From: Defluviicoccus sp046348835
Lineage (GTDB): Bacteria > Pseudomonadota > Alphaproteobacteria > Rhodospirillales > Defluviicoccaceae
Reading direction: 5' to 3'
Length of the DNA: 64,000 bases
Assembly: GCA_046348835.1 (NCBI GenBank)
Contig: JAXMDM010000004.1
Location: 124,001 to 188,000 of the forward strand
The translations under genes were made by a program, and so were the position numbers. The notes under the pieces are model-generated. The model was not told the origin of the DNA and did no database searches. It was given only the letters and a program-made list of their open reading frames with translations. Positions 8,821-16,485 of this stretch are shown here, piece after piece. Position 1 is the stretch's first letter, and the number at the start of each line of letters is the position of its first letter.

Positions 8821-9945
8821 ATGCGGCAGGGTCTCTTTGTCCGGCGTAAGGCGGGTTTTCGCGCCGCGATCGGCTGTTGGGTGCTCGCCTGCCTTCTCGC
8901 GATGATGCCGAGCGGCTGGTGCGCGGAGACCGCCGACGGCCAAACGACCTACACCGTCGGCATCATCGAGGCGCCGCCCTTCGCCATGAAGGATAGCCAG
9001 GGACAATGGCAGGGCATTGCCGTCGATCTCTGGCAGCATGTTGCCTACGACCTGGGGTTGTCGTTCAAGTACCAGGAGATGTCGATCCCCGACCTCATTG
9101 CCGGGCTCCAGCAAGGAAAATTGCTCGCCGTCGCCACCGCCACCGCCAGCGCCGACCGCGAGCTGGTCATCGATTTCAGTCACCCCTACTACTCAAGCGG
9201 CCTCGCCATCGCGGTGCCGGTAAAGGCACGGCAAGCCGGCTGGTTCGAACCGCTGCGCGACGTTTTCTCAGAGGGTACGGTCAAGATTACCGCCGTGCTT
9301 CTGGGTCTGTTGCTTGTCGCCGGGATTGTGGTCTGGTTGTGCGAACGCAAAGTCAATGCGGAGCACTTCAGCGCTCGCCCATCCCCGGGCATTCGCGACG
9401 GCGTCTGGTGGGCCGCGGTGACGTTGACGACGGTCGGCTACGGCGACAAGGCGCCCAAGACGACGCTCGGACGACTGATTGGCGTCATCTGGATGTTTGT
9501 CGCGGTGATCCTGATCGCGCTCTTCACCGCGCAAGTAACCTCCTCGCTCACGGTGACCAGCCTCGCCGGCCACATTCGGGGACCGGCCGATCTGGTGCAC
9601 GTGCAGGTCGGGACGATCCGGGATTCGCCGGCACAGGTCATTCTGCAGAGAAAGTTCGGCGTTTCGGCGCGGGGATACCCCGGATTTGGCGAAGGCCTGG
9701 CGGCGCTCGATCGCGGCGAGATCGACGCCTTCGTCGGCGTCGAGCCGGTGGTGCGCTATGAAGTCGCCCGCGGCTTTCACGGCCGGCTCGCCATCGTCGG
9801 CGTCCCGTTCATGCGCGTCGACTACGTATTCGGCCTGCCCCTCGATTCCCCCATTCGCCAACAGATCAATCGTTCAATTTTGGCCTTTATCGAGACCGAT
9901 GGATGGCGAGAGCTGGTCCACCAATACCTGGGCAGCGACTCGTAA
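8821..9945 (+). CDS. GluR0-like ligand-gated potassium channel (periplasmic-binding domain split by a K+ pore)
   Basis: 374 residues with the architecture of prokaryotic ionotropic glutamate receptors: signal peptide (1-34), first half of a solute-binding lobe (about 42-133, starting YTVGIIEAPPFAMKD), transmembrane helix M1 (about 154-174), a re-entrant pore with the potassium selectivity filter TVGYGD at 204-209, helix M2 (about 218-240), then the second lobe to the C-terminus (GEIDAFVGVEPVVRYEVARG). The lobe-1 Arg in SADRELVIDFS is the position that binds the amino-acid alpha-carboxylate in this family. ATG 8821 is chosen over GTG 8791 because GGAGGGAG lies just before it. It should open a K+ conductance when a periplasmic ligand binds; the ligand is unknown. 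Confidence 0.85.
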   Translation: MRQGLFVRRKAGFRAAIGCWVLACLLAMMPSGWCAETADGQTTYTVGIIEAPPFAMKDSQGQWQGIAVDLWQHVAYDLGLSFKYQEMSIPDLIAGLQQGKLLAVATATASADRELVIDFSHPYYSSGLAIAVPVKARQAGWFEPLRDVFSEGTVKITAVLLGLLLVAGIVVWLCERKVNAEHFSARPSPGIRDGVWWAAVTLTTVGYGDKAPKTTLGRLIGVIWMFVAVILIALFTAQVTSSLTVTSLAGHIRGPADLVHVQVGTIRDSPAQVILQRKFGVSARGYPGFGEGLAALDRGEIDAFVGVEPVVRYEVARGFHGRLAIVGVPFMRVDYVFGLPLDSPIRQQINRSILAFIETDGWRELVHQYLGSDS

Positions 9946-10356
9946 GTCCGTCCCTTCCGAACCCCGCTAATGCGAAGCATTAGCGATGCCCGGGGTCGGG
10001 CCGTGCTACGAGCATCGATCGGACGCGCTGGGATCGGAAGGGGTCAAAGGCTCATGGCTGTAGGTTATACGCGCCGCGACGCATGGTTGCGGCAGCGGCG
10101 GCTGGTTTGGTTGCCGCTGGGTACGGTCCGGTGCGGACCGCGGAGGCCCAACAGGCTCCCGTCACCGAGGGCGCGACCGGCACGGCGGCGGACGCACCGT
10201 CCATCTCCGCCGATCAGCCGACGCAGCCCGCCGACGGGGTGATCATGCCGCCCGGCTATCCAGGCGGTGGCGCAGTTCGCCTGACAACCCCCGGAGATCG
10301 AGAAGCGGCAATGAACAATCGTCGATTAAGACGTATCGGTCTAGGAGGGTTACGCC

Positions 10357-10437
10357 ATGGCCAAAGTCAGCTTCGCTGCGGCGGCGAGCATCGGGCTGCT
10401 CGCCGCCGCAGCGGCCAAGGTCCCCTTGACTCGCTGA
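10357..10437 (+). CDS. 26-codon reading frame with strong ribosome site, possible truncated gene
   Basis: ATG 10357 is preceded at good spacing by AGGAGGG (10343-10349). The peptide MAKVSFAAAASIGLLAAAAAK plus five residues resembles the hydrophobic start of an exported protein and stops abruptly at TGA 10435-10437, inside the -35/spacer region of the following promoter. It may be the 5' stub of a gene cut when the AIPR cassette arrived, or a real short peptide. Confidence 0.3.
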   Translation: MAKVSFAAAASIGLLAAAAAKVPLTR

Positions 10438-10454
10438 CGCGGATTCAGTATCCT
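10426..10454 (+). promoter_or_regulatory. Sigma70-type promoter for the AIPR gene
   Basis: TTGACT at 10426-10431 and TATCCT at 10449-10454 are separated by exactly 17 bases, close to the housekeeping consensus. Transcription would start near 10461, giving a leader of about 85 bases before the AIPR start codon. No other gene lies between. Confidence 0.6.
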
Positions 10455-10546
10455 AGGGGGGCTCATTGGCTTGTAGGCGTCAGTGGTTGGCGTCGGTCTG
10501 CGGGCAATTGCGGCGGCAAGCGTAGCTTTTCGCCAGGAGACCTAAA

Positions 10547-11800
10547 ATGACCAAGACGAAGTATGGCGATGCCCCCGCATCGCGTGCTCCTTTTATATTT
10601 TCGATCCCCATCAACGAATACCGGAGTCTTCCGATACCGGGCCTTGAAGGCACGAAGGTGGGTGACTGTTTCGTCGAAGTGACAGCGTTGCCGGATCACC
10701 TCGATGACTTTATGGAAGTCAACCCGCGCGTGCCCAATAGGACGCAAAAGGGTATTTTATCGGGCCCTGTGGTCAAGGGCATCACGGAAACCTTGACCGA
10801 GAACCCGGAGGATATGGCGATCAAGAACCAGGGTATCTACCTTCTAGTACAGGACGCCGAGTTCACTCGCGCTACAGGCGGAACCGGGTGCTTGAAAATT
10901 ACGCTCGCTGACCCGGACCGGCACGGGATCGTCAACGGTGGCCATACCTACGCCGCCATCAGAGACGCCATCGAAAATGCCGATGACGTGACGGCGAAGA
11001 CCCTAAAGCAGGCTTATGTTCGCCTGCATATTCTGCAGGGGATCGAAGAAACCAAGGTCACTGAAATCGCCGAGGGGCTAAACCGTAGCAAGCAGGTTGA
11101 CGACCCATCGATCGCGAACCTCCAGGGTCATTTCGATGCTATTCGCAAGGTAATGAAGGGAAGGCCTGGGGAGGACGCTATCGCCTATCACCAGGGCGGG
11201 CCAGGAGATATTTATATCACGGAAATCCTCGTCACGCTTGAGCTGTTTAATTGCGAGCGATTCGATCGCAAGCGCCACCCGCACTACTTGTTGAACCGCT
11301 CGAAAAGTGCCCTTGAATTTTACGCCAAGGACTTGGTAAGCCGCCCGTCGCCGGCTGAATTGCTGGTGCCACGGTTGCCGGAGATCCTGGTGCTGTCGGA
11401 CCTCATAAAGAAAGAGACGCCGGCGGCTGCAAAGCGGATCGGATTCGAGTTCGGGCGGATGAAGATCGGCAAGGCCCGTGCCGGATCGCAGAACAATCGT
11501 AACATCATCCTTCCGTTCCTGCACGAGCAGATGGCCCATCACGTTCCGAACGGGTGGTTATACCCTATGTTGGCCGCGTTCCGGGCGAATGTGGACTGGG
11601 GCATTCGCACGTCCAGGTTCGCTTGGAAGGTCCCCCTCGAAAAGCTTGTACCTCAGGTCATCGACGACCTCGTTAGGGTCTGCGTGACCGAGCATCGCGA
11701 TAATAATTTGCCGCCCGACAAGGTGGGGAAGCGGGAATCGACTTACGTTCAGTGCTACGATAAGGTTCAGCTTCACCTTCTGGAGACGGGAAGTAACTAG
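10547..11800 (+). CDS. AIPR-domain protein (abortive-infection phage-resistance type)
   Basis: 417-residue protein whose central region carries the AIPR-family signature as GIVNGGHTYAAIRDAIE near residue 130, with the following LHILQGIEETKVTEIAEGLNRSKQV helix-strand block where AIPR proteins list asparagine/serine-rich N-Q/K-Q-V motifs. AIPR proteins are associated with abortive infection and occur next to restriction-modification or Dnd-type systems, but their biochemical action is unclear. The start ATG follows AGGAGAC. Base composition is visibly lower in GC than both neighbours, with many codons ending in A or T. The gene has its own promoter and terminator and no methylase or nuclease partner, consistent with an acquired single-gene cassette. 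Role in defence is inferred from the family. Confidence 0.65.
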   Translation: MTKTKYGDAPASRAPFIFSIPINEYRSLPIPGLEGTKVGDCFVEVTALPDHLDDFMEVNPRVPNRTQKGILSGPVVKGITETLTENPEDMAIKNQGIYLLVQDAEFTRATGGTGCLKITLADPDRHGIVNGGHTYAAIRDAIENADDVTAKTLKQAYVRLHILQGIEETKVTEIAEGLNRSKQVDDPSIANLQGHFDAIRKVMKGRPGEDAIAYHQGGPGDIYITEILVTLELFNCERFDRKRHPHYLLNRSKSALEFYAKDLVSRPSPAELLVPRLPEILVLSDLIKKETPAAAKRIGFEFGRMKIGKARAGSQNNRNIILPFLHEQMAHHVPNGWLYPMLAAFRANVDWGIRTSRFAWKVPLEKLVPQVIDDLVRVCVTEHRDNNLPPDKVGKRESTYVQCYDKVQLHLLETGSN

Positions 11801-11828
11801 ACGAGCTCTCCATTTTGCAACGTCTCTA

Positions 11829-11859
11829 ACAAAGCCCTCGCCGACGGGGGCTTTGTTTT
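11829..11859 (+). terminator. Rho-independent terminator of the AIPR gene
   Basis: A 12-bp stem (11829-11840 with 11845-11856), starting ACAAAGCCC and closing GGGCTTTGT, has a CCGA loop and is followed by a T-rich run. It lies 28 bases after the AIPR stop codon and before the convergent spoT stop; the left side A-run could also serve the opposite strand. Confidence 0.85.
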
Positions 11860-11895
11860 GTCTATCTCCTCGCTCTCCCTTACCGATCCCCCCTT

Positions 11896-14052
11896 TTACC
11901 GTCTCGACCGGTCGGCGGAGTGGACGCAAGGGGTGGCGCGGAGCGCGGCGATGACGTCGATCAGGTGGGTGGCGTTCTTCACCTCCGCGTCGACGAGGAT
12001 GTCGAAGAATTGGGTCGTCCGTGAGACAATGCGCAGGTTGGTGATGTTGCCGCCGCTCTTGGCGATGACGCTGGTCAGGCTGGACAGGCTGCCCGGCTCG
12101 TTGACGATGATCACCACGATTCGACCCACATAGACCTGCTGCGCGTCCGCTTCCTCGTTCCAGGCGACGTCGATCCAGCGCTCCGGCTGTTCGGTGAACA
12201 GGCTGAGCGTCTGGCAGTCGATGGTGTGGATGGTGATCCCCTTGCCGGTGGTCACCAGGCCGATGATCCGGTCCCCCGGCAGCGGATGGCAGCAGGCGGC
12301 GTAGTGCACCGCCATGCCGGGGATGAGCCCCTGGATGGGGATGGCGCCACCCCGCTCGACGAGCTTCTTCTTTTTCGCCCGCGCCCGGGCGAGCGGCACC
12401 ATCTTCTCGTAGAAGCTGCGCTTGCGCTTGATGCCGGGATAGACCGCCTCGAGGACGGCGCGGGCCTGGATGTTGCCCATCCCCACCTGCACCGCCACGT
12501 CCTCGGCCGAGTTCTGCTTGAAGTTCTTGGCGACCGCCTCCACCGCCTTGTCGGAATAGCTGTAGCTCTCCTGGGCGAAGATGCGTTCGAGGATGGAATG
12601 GCCGAGGCTCAGGTATTCGTCGCGCTGACGCAGCCGGATGAAGCGGCGGATGCGGGCGCGCGCCTTGCCGGTGACGACGAACTGTTCCCAGGTGGGCGAC
12701 GGCGTCTGCGCCTTGGAGGTGACGATCTCCACCTGATCGCCGTTGTGAAGGATGGTCTTCAGCGGCATCAGCCGGCCGTTGATCTTGGCACCGACGCACT
12801 TGTCGCCGATGGCCGAGTGGACGGCATAGGCGAAGTCCACCGGGGTCGCCCCGTGCGGCAGGTTGATCAGGTCCCCCTTCGGGGTGAAGCAGAACACCTC
12901 ATCGCGGAACAGGTCGAGCTTGGTGTGCTCGAGGAACTCCTCGGCGCCGCCGGCATGCTCGAGAATTTCCAACAGCTCGCGCAGCCAGCGGTATTGCTTG
13001 CCGCTGGTGAATTCCAGGCTCTGCTTGTAGCGCCAGTGGGCGGCGACGCCGTACTCGGCCACCTCGTGCATGTCGAAGGTGCGGATCTGCACCTCGATCC
13101 GCTGCCGCTCCGGCCCCAACACGCCGGAATGCAGGGAGCGATAGCCGTTCGGCTTCGGCGTCGAGATGTAGTCCTTGAACCGGCCGGGGATCACCGGATA
13201 GGCGCCGTGGACGATGCCGAGCGCCCGGTAGCAGTCCTCGACGCTGGCGACGACGATACGGAAGGCCATGATGTCGCAGAGCATCTCGAAGCTGAGGTTG
13301 CTCCGCTGCATCTTCTGCCAGATGGAGAACGGCGACTTCTCCCGGCCGATCACCTCGGCGTTGAGGCCGTGGCTGTTCAGGGTCTGCTTGAGCTGGTCGA
13401 TGATGCGCAAAACCAGGTCACCGCCCTGCTCGCGCAGGAACTTGAGCCGCGAGGTGATGGAGTCGCGGGCGGTCGGGTTGATCTCGATGAACGCCAGGTC
13501 TTCCAGCTCGTTCTTCAGCTCCTGCATGCCGATGCGCTCGGCGAGCGGGGCATAGATCTCCATCGTCTCGGTGGCGATGCGCAGGCGCCGGTCGGGCTCG
13601 CGGATGAAATGCAGGGTGCGCATGTTGTGCAGCCGGTCGGCGAGCTTGACCATCAGCACCCGGATGTCCTCCGACATGGCGAGGACCAGCTTGCGGAAGT
13701 TCTCCGCCTGCTTGGTCTTGTCCGAGTGCAGTTCGATCCGGCTGAGCTTGGTCACCCCGTTGACCAGGCGCGCCACCTCGTCGCCGAACAGCGAGCGGAT
13801 ATCGGTCAGCGTCGCCGCCGTATCCTCGATGGTGTCGTGCAGGAGCCCGGTGACGATGGAGGCGGAATCGAGGCGGAAGCCGGTGAGGATTCCGGCCACC
13901 TCCAGCGGGTGGAGGAAGTAGGGATCGCCGTTGGCGCGGGTCTGCGAGCCGTGCGCCTTCATCGAGAAGACATAGGCGCGGTTCAGGACCTCCTCGTCCA
14001 CCTCGGGATCGTAGGCCTTGACCCGTTCGACCAGTTCGTACTGGCGTATCAT
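11896..14052 (-). CDS. spoT: Bifunctional (p)ppGpp synthetase/hydrolase (Rel/SpoT)
   Basis: Single long RSH enzyme (718 residues) that makes and degrades the stringent-response alarmone (p)ppGpp. Domain order is an HD hydrolase domain with the metal-binding HD of LLHDTIEDTAA at residues 72-73, the synthetase domain with FKDYISTPKPNGYRSLH and EVQIRTFDMHEVAEYG (about 290-340), a TGS domain beginning VFCFTPKGDLINLP (about 390), and a C-terminal ACT domain with IVVIIVNEPGSLSSLTSVIAK. Because both catalytic motifs are intact it is probably bifunctional, as is usual for the single RSH gene of alphaproteobacteria. It is monocistronic, convergent with the AIPR gene; 230 bases separate it from the amtB terminator side. 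Confidence 0.95.
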   Translation of the reverse strand: MIRQYELVERVKAYDPEVDEEVLNRAYVFSMKAHGSQTRANGDPYFLHPLEVAGILTGFRLDSASIVTGLLHDTIEDTAATLTDIRSLFGDEVARLVNGVTKLSRIELHSDKTKQAENFRKLVLAMSEDIRVLMVKLADRLHNMRTLHFIREPDRRLRIATETMEIYAPLAERIGMQELKNELEDLAFIEINPTARDSITSRLKFLREQGGDLVLRIIDQLKQTLNSHGLNAEVIGREKSPFSIWQKMQRSNLSFEMLCDIMAFRIVVASVEDCYRALGIVHGAYPVIPGRFKDYISTPKPNGYRSLHSGVLGPERQRIEVQIRTFDMHEVAEYGVAAHWRYKQSLEFTSGKQYRWLRELLEILEHAGGAEEFLEHTKLDLFRDEVFCFTPKGDLINLPHGATPVDFAYAVHSAIGDKCVGAKINGRLMPLKTILHNGDQVEIVTSKAQTPSPTWEQFVVTGKARARIRRFIRLRQRDEYLSLGHSILERIFAQESYSYSDKAVEAVAKNFKQNSAEDVAVQVGMGNIQARAVLEAVYPGIKRKRSFYEKMVPLARARAKKKKLVERGGAIPIQGLIPGMAVHYAACCHPLPGDRIIGLVTTGKGITIHTIDCQTLSLFTEQPERWIDVAWNEEADAQQVYVGRIVVIIVNEPGSLSSLTSVIAKSGGNITNLRIVSRTTQFFDILVDAEVKNATHLIDVIAALRATPCVHSADRSRR

Positions 14053-14199
14053 CGACGTCCGCTCACCCTCTATCGCGACCCGACCCGCTCGCCATAGACC
14101 AAAGAGGGTGAGATGCCGCTAGAAAAGAAGGTAACCGTTCGCCGCGCCGGGACAAGTGGGCAGGTGCCGGAGCCGCGGCCGGTCTTGGGCGGAAGCGGC

Positions 14200-14239
14200 G
14201 GAAGAAAAATGCGGCCGGACGGGGAAACCGTCCGGCCGC
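14200..14239 (-). terminator. Rho-independent terminator downstream of amtB
   Basis: A perfect 12-bp inverted repeat GCGGCCGGACGG (14211-14222) / CCGTCCGGCCGC (14228-14239) with a GGAAA loop is followed, reading leftward on the minus strand, by ATTTTTCTTC. It sits 45 bases beyond the amtB stop. Confidence 0.85.
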
Positions 14240-14284
14240 GAGGAGGGTCGAGGAAAGGGGGGTGGGGCAACCGCGGCGGGGCCC

Positions 14285-15661
14285 CTACTGCACCGTCTCG
14301 CCGTGCAGGCTGATGTCGAGGCCGGCGACCTCCTCCTCCGTCTCGACCCGGATGCCGATGATCAGGTCGAGAACCTTGAGGATGATGAAGGAGACCACCG
14401 CGCACCAAACGATGGTGACCAGGATACCCTCGATCTGGGTCCATACCTGGCCCGGATTGCCTTCGATCAGCCCGGGAGTGCCGCCGATCGCCGCCTCGGC
14501 GAAGACACCGGTCAGGATCGCACCGATGATCCCGCCGACGCCGTGGACGCCGAACACGTCGAGGGAGTCGTCGTAGCCGAAGGCATGCTTGAGCCAGACG
14601 GCGCCGGCGTAGCAGCAGATGCCGGCGGCGAGGCCGATGAACAGCGCCCCGGTCGGACCGACGAAGCCCGACGCCGGGGTGATGGCCACCAGGCCGCCGA
14701 CGGCGCCGGAAATGATGCCGAGAACCGACGGCTTACCGCGCAGGATCCACTCGATGAACATCCAGGTGAGGGCGGCGACGGCGGTGGCGATCTGGGTCGA
14801 CACCATGGCCATGCCGGCGCGGTCGCCGGCGCTCACCGCCGAACCGGCGTTGAAGCCGAACCAGCCGACCCACAGGAGCGAGGCGCCGATGAGGCTGAGC
14901 ACCAGGTTGTGCGGGGCCATGTTGTCGACGCCGTAGCCTTTGCGCTTGCCGACGACGATGCAGCAGACGAGACCGGCGATACCGGCATTGATGTGAACGA
15001 CGGTGCCGCCGGCGAAGTCGAGAACGCCCCAGCCGCCGAGGAAGCCGCCGCCCCACACCCAGTGGGCGATGGGGGCGTAGACGATCAGCGACCACAGGGC
15101 CATGAACCAGAGCACGGCGGAAAACTTCATCCGGTCGACGAAGGCGCCGGTGATCAGCGCCGGGGTGATGATGGCGAACGTCATCTGGAACGTCATGAAG
15201 ACGCTCTCGGGAATGGTCGCCGCCAGGGCGTTGGACGTATCGAGCCCCATGCCGGAGAGGAACAGCCGGTCGAAGCCGCCGATGTAGGTCTGCAGCGCGC
15301 CGCCGTCGGTAAAGGCAAGGGAGTAGCCGATGACGAACCAGAGCACGGTGGCGAGACAGCAGATGGCGAAACTCTGTACCGCCACGTCGAGGACGTTCTT
15401 CTTGCGCACCATGCCGCAATAGAAGAGGGCGAGGCCGGGGATGGTCATCATCAGCACCAGCGCCGTCGACGTCAGCATCCAGGCGGTATCGCCGGAATCG
15501 AAGGCGGGCTTGGTCTCCTCGACGACGGTGACCGTCTCCTGGGCTATCTCCTGGGCGAATCCGGTGGCGGCGGAGACGAGCAACAGCGCCAGCGCCGCCA
15601 GCCCTCCTCGACCGAGCCCGCGGCCTATCCCCTGCCCGATTGCATTCAGCTTGCTTCTCAT
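14285..15661 (-). CDS. amtB: Ammonium transporter AmtB
   Basis: Inner-membrane ammonium channel of 458 residues, predicted as a trimer with 11 transmembrane helices per subunit. A cleavable signal peptide (ending GFAQ near residue 33) precedes the mature chain, as in E. coli AmtB. Family features include the periplasmic start DTAWMLTSTALVLMMTIPGLALFYCGMVRKKN, the HINAG block with a conserved pore His, and DVFGVHGVGGIIGAILTG with the second pore His. Start ATG 15661 has AAGGAGA upstream; a longer in-frame extension to 15757 would overlap glnK and is rejected. It is the second gene of the glnK-amtB operon, 85 bases after glnK, so expression is expected under nitrogen limitation with GlnK gating the channel. 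Confidence 0.95.
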   Translation of the reverse strand: MRSKLNAIGQGIGRGLGRGGLAALALLLVSAATGFAQEIAQETVTVVEETKPAFDSGDTAWMLTSTALVLMMTIPGLALFYCGMVRKKNVLDVAVQSFAICCLATVLWFVIGYSLAFTDGGALQTYIGGFDRLFLSGMGLDTSNALAATIPESVFMTFQMTFAIITPALITGAFVDRMKFSAVLWFMALWSLIVYAPIAHWVWGGGFLGGWGVLDFAGGTVVHINAGIAGLVCCIVVGKRKGYGVDNMAPHNLVLSLIGASLLWVGWFGFNAGSAVSAGDRAGMAMVSTQIATAVAALTWMFIEWILRGKPSVLGIISGAVGGLVAITPASGFVGPTGALFIGLAAGICCYAGAVWLKHAFGYDDSLDVFGVHGVGGIIGAILTGVFAEAAIGGTPGLIEGNPGQVWTQIEGILVTIVWCAVVSFIILKVLDLIIGIRVETEEEVAGLDISLHGETVQ

Positions 15662-15746
15662 TGCTCTCGTCTCCTTGCAGCGATCGTTGATGCGTGCCTG
15701 CCGTGCGCCCGGACCACTGCTTCGATCGCGGCGCAAATTAGAGGAT

Positions 15747-16085
15747 TTACAGGGCATTGGTGTCGGTATCGCCGGTGCGGATGCGCACCGCCTTGCCGAC
15801 GTCGAGGACGAAGATCTTGCCGTCGCCGATCTTGTCGGTACGGGCGGCGGCCATGATCGCCTCGATCACCCGTTCCGCCATGTCCTCGCCGACGACGACC
15901 TCGACCTTGATCTTGGGCAGGAACTGCACCGTGTACTCGGCGCCCCGGTAGATTTCGGTCTGGCCCTTCTGCCGGCCGAACCCCTTAACCTCGGTGACCG
16001 TCATCCCGTGCACGCCGAGGGAGGTGATTGCCTGGCGGACGTCATCGAGCTTGAACGGTTTGATGATGGCCGTGATCATTTTCAT
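15747..16085 (-). CDS. glnK: Nitrogen regulatory PII protein GlnK
   Basis: 112-residue PII protein, the usual length. It senses 2-oxoglutarate and ATP/ADP and blocks AmtB when nitrogen is plentiful. The N-terminus MKMITAIIKPFKLDDVR, the T-loop GFGRQKGQTEIYRGAEYTV with the uridylylatable Tyr, and the nucleotide-binding C-terminal signature GKIFVLDVGKAVRIRTG are intact. First gene of the operon with amtB, which identifies it as the GlnK rather than the GlnB paralogue. A sigma54-like site lies 166 bases upstream. Confidence 0.93.
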   Translation of the reverse strand: MKMITAIIKPFKLDDVRQAITSLGVHGMTVTEVKGFGRQKGQTEIYRGAEYTVQFLPKIKVEVVVGEDMAERVIEAIMAAARTDKIGDGKIFVLDVGKAVRIRTGDTDTNAL

Positions 16086-16250
16086 CGCTTTGACCCCTTC
16101 TTTATGCGCAACGTCCGCACGTACATCTCACGCCCATAGGCCGCCGGCGCCATTCTCGCGTCGAGCGGCCTTGCGAGCGGCGGCGAGGCCATACCTCCCC
16201 CGCAACACGACCTCGCGGCGCGCGGACCGTCCGCTGCCGGGCCGGTTGTT

Positions 16251-16266
16251 TTCACAAACCGTGCCA
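16251..16266 (-). promoter_or_regulatory. Candidate sigma54 promoter upstream of glnK
   Basis: Read on the minus strand the sequence is TGGCACGGTTTGTGAA. The -24 element TGGCACG is perfect, but the -12 GC is GA, so it is an imperfect match. It lies 166 bases before the glnK start in a 400-base intergenic stretch (16086-16485) that otherwise shows no feature except the ubiquinone-hydroxylase leader. Nitrogen control through NtrC/RpoN is usual for glnK-amtB. Confidence 0.3.
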
Positions 16267-16485
16267 ACGCCTGCAGAAATGCCCAAGAATCGGGCCGCTG
16301 CGGCGGCTGCGCCGGAAAAGCTTGAAAAGTGGCCTGTTGTGGGCACTGTAGACGCGGCCGGGATAACGCGAACGGACCAACGCCAGATGCATATTTTTTG
16401 TGCACCGTCGCCGAATCGGCCATCGCATAAGCAATCCGACGCGCGCAAAAGGCGGTGGCGCTGCAATCATTGATGGAGGAATAGC

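Larger units (their letters stand above)
9946..10546. other. 600-base region with eroded coding sequence and the AIPR promoter
   Basis: No intact gene is convincing here. The segment holds a short potential exported-protein remnant (10083 on), a 26-codon reading frame with a strong ribosome site (10357-10437) and a sigma70-type promoter (10426-10454) that overlaps the end of that frame. The sequence looks like debris of one or two small secreted-protein genes beside the AIPR cassette. Confidence 0.4.
10083..10550 (+). pseudogene. Possible remnant of a small secreted protein gene
   Basis: The first 75 or so codons read as a plausible exported peptide: Ala-rich hydrophobic start MVAAAAAGLVAAGYG, a cleavage-like site before AEAQQ, then a Pro/Ala/Thr-rich segment ending in VIMPPGYPGGG with ordinary high third-position GC. 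After that the frame loses coding character (Arg/Gly/Cys-rich) and runs over the AIPR promoter into its start codon, so the C-terminal part is probably not translated. I read it as a decayed gene or a frameshifted short gene. No family is recognised. Confidence 0.25.

Noticed and set aside
16086..16485. A second small gene in the 400-base glnK upstream region
   Set aside because: Short frames here lack ribosome sites and coding composition; only a sigma54-like element is reported.
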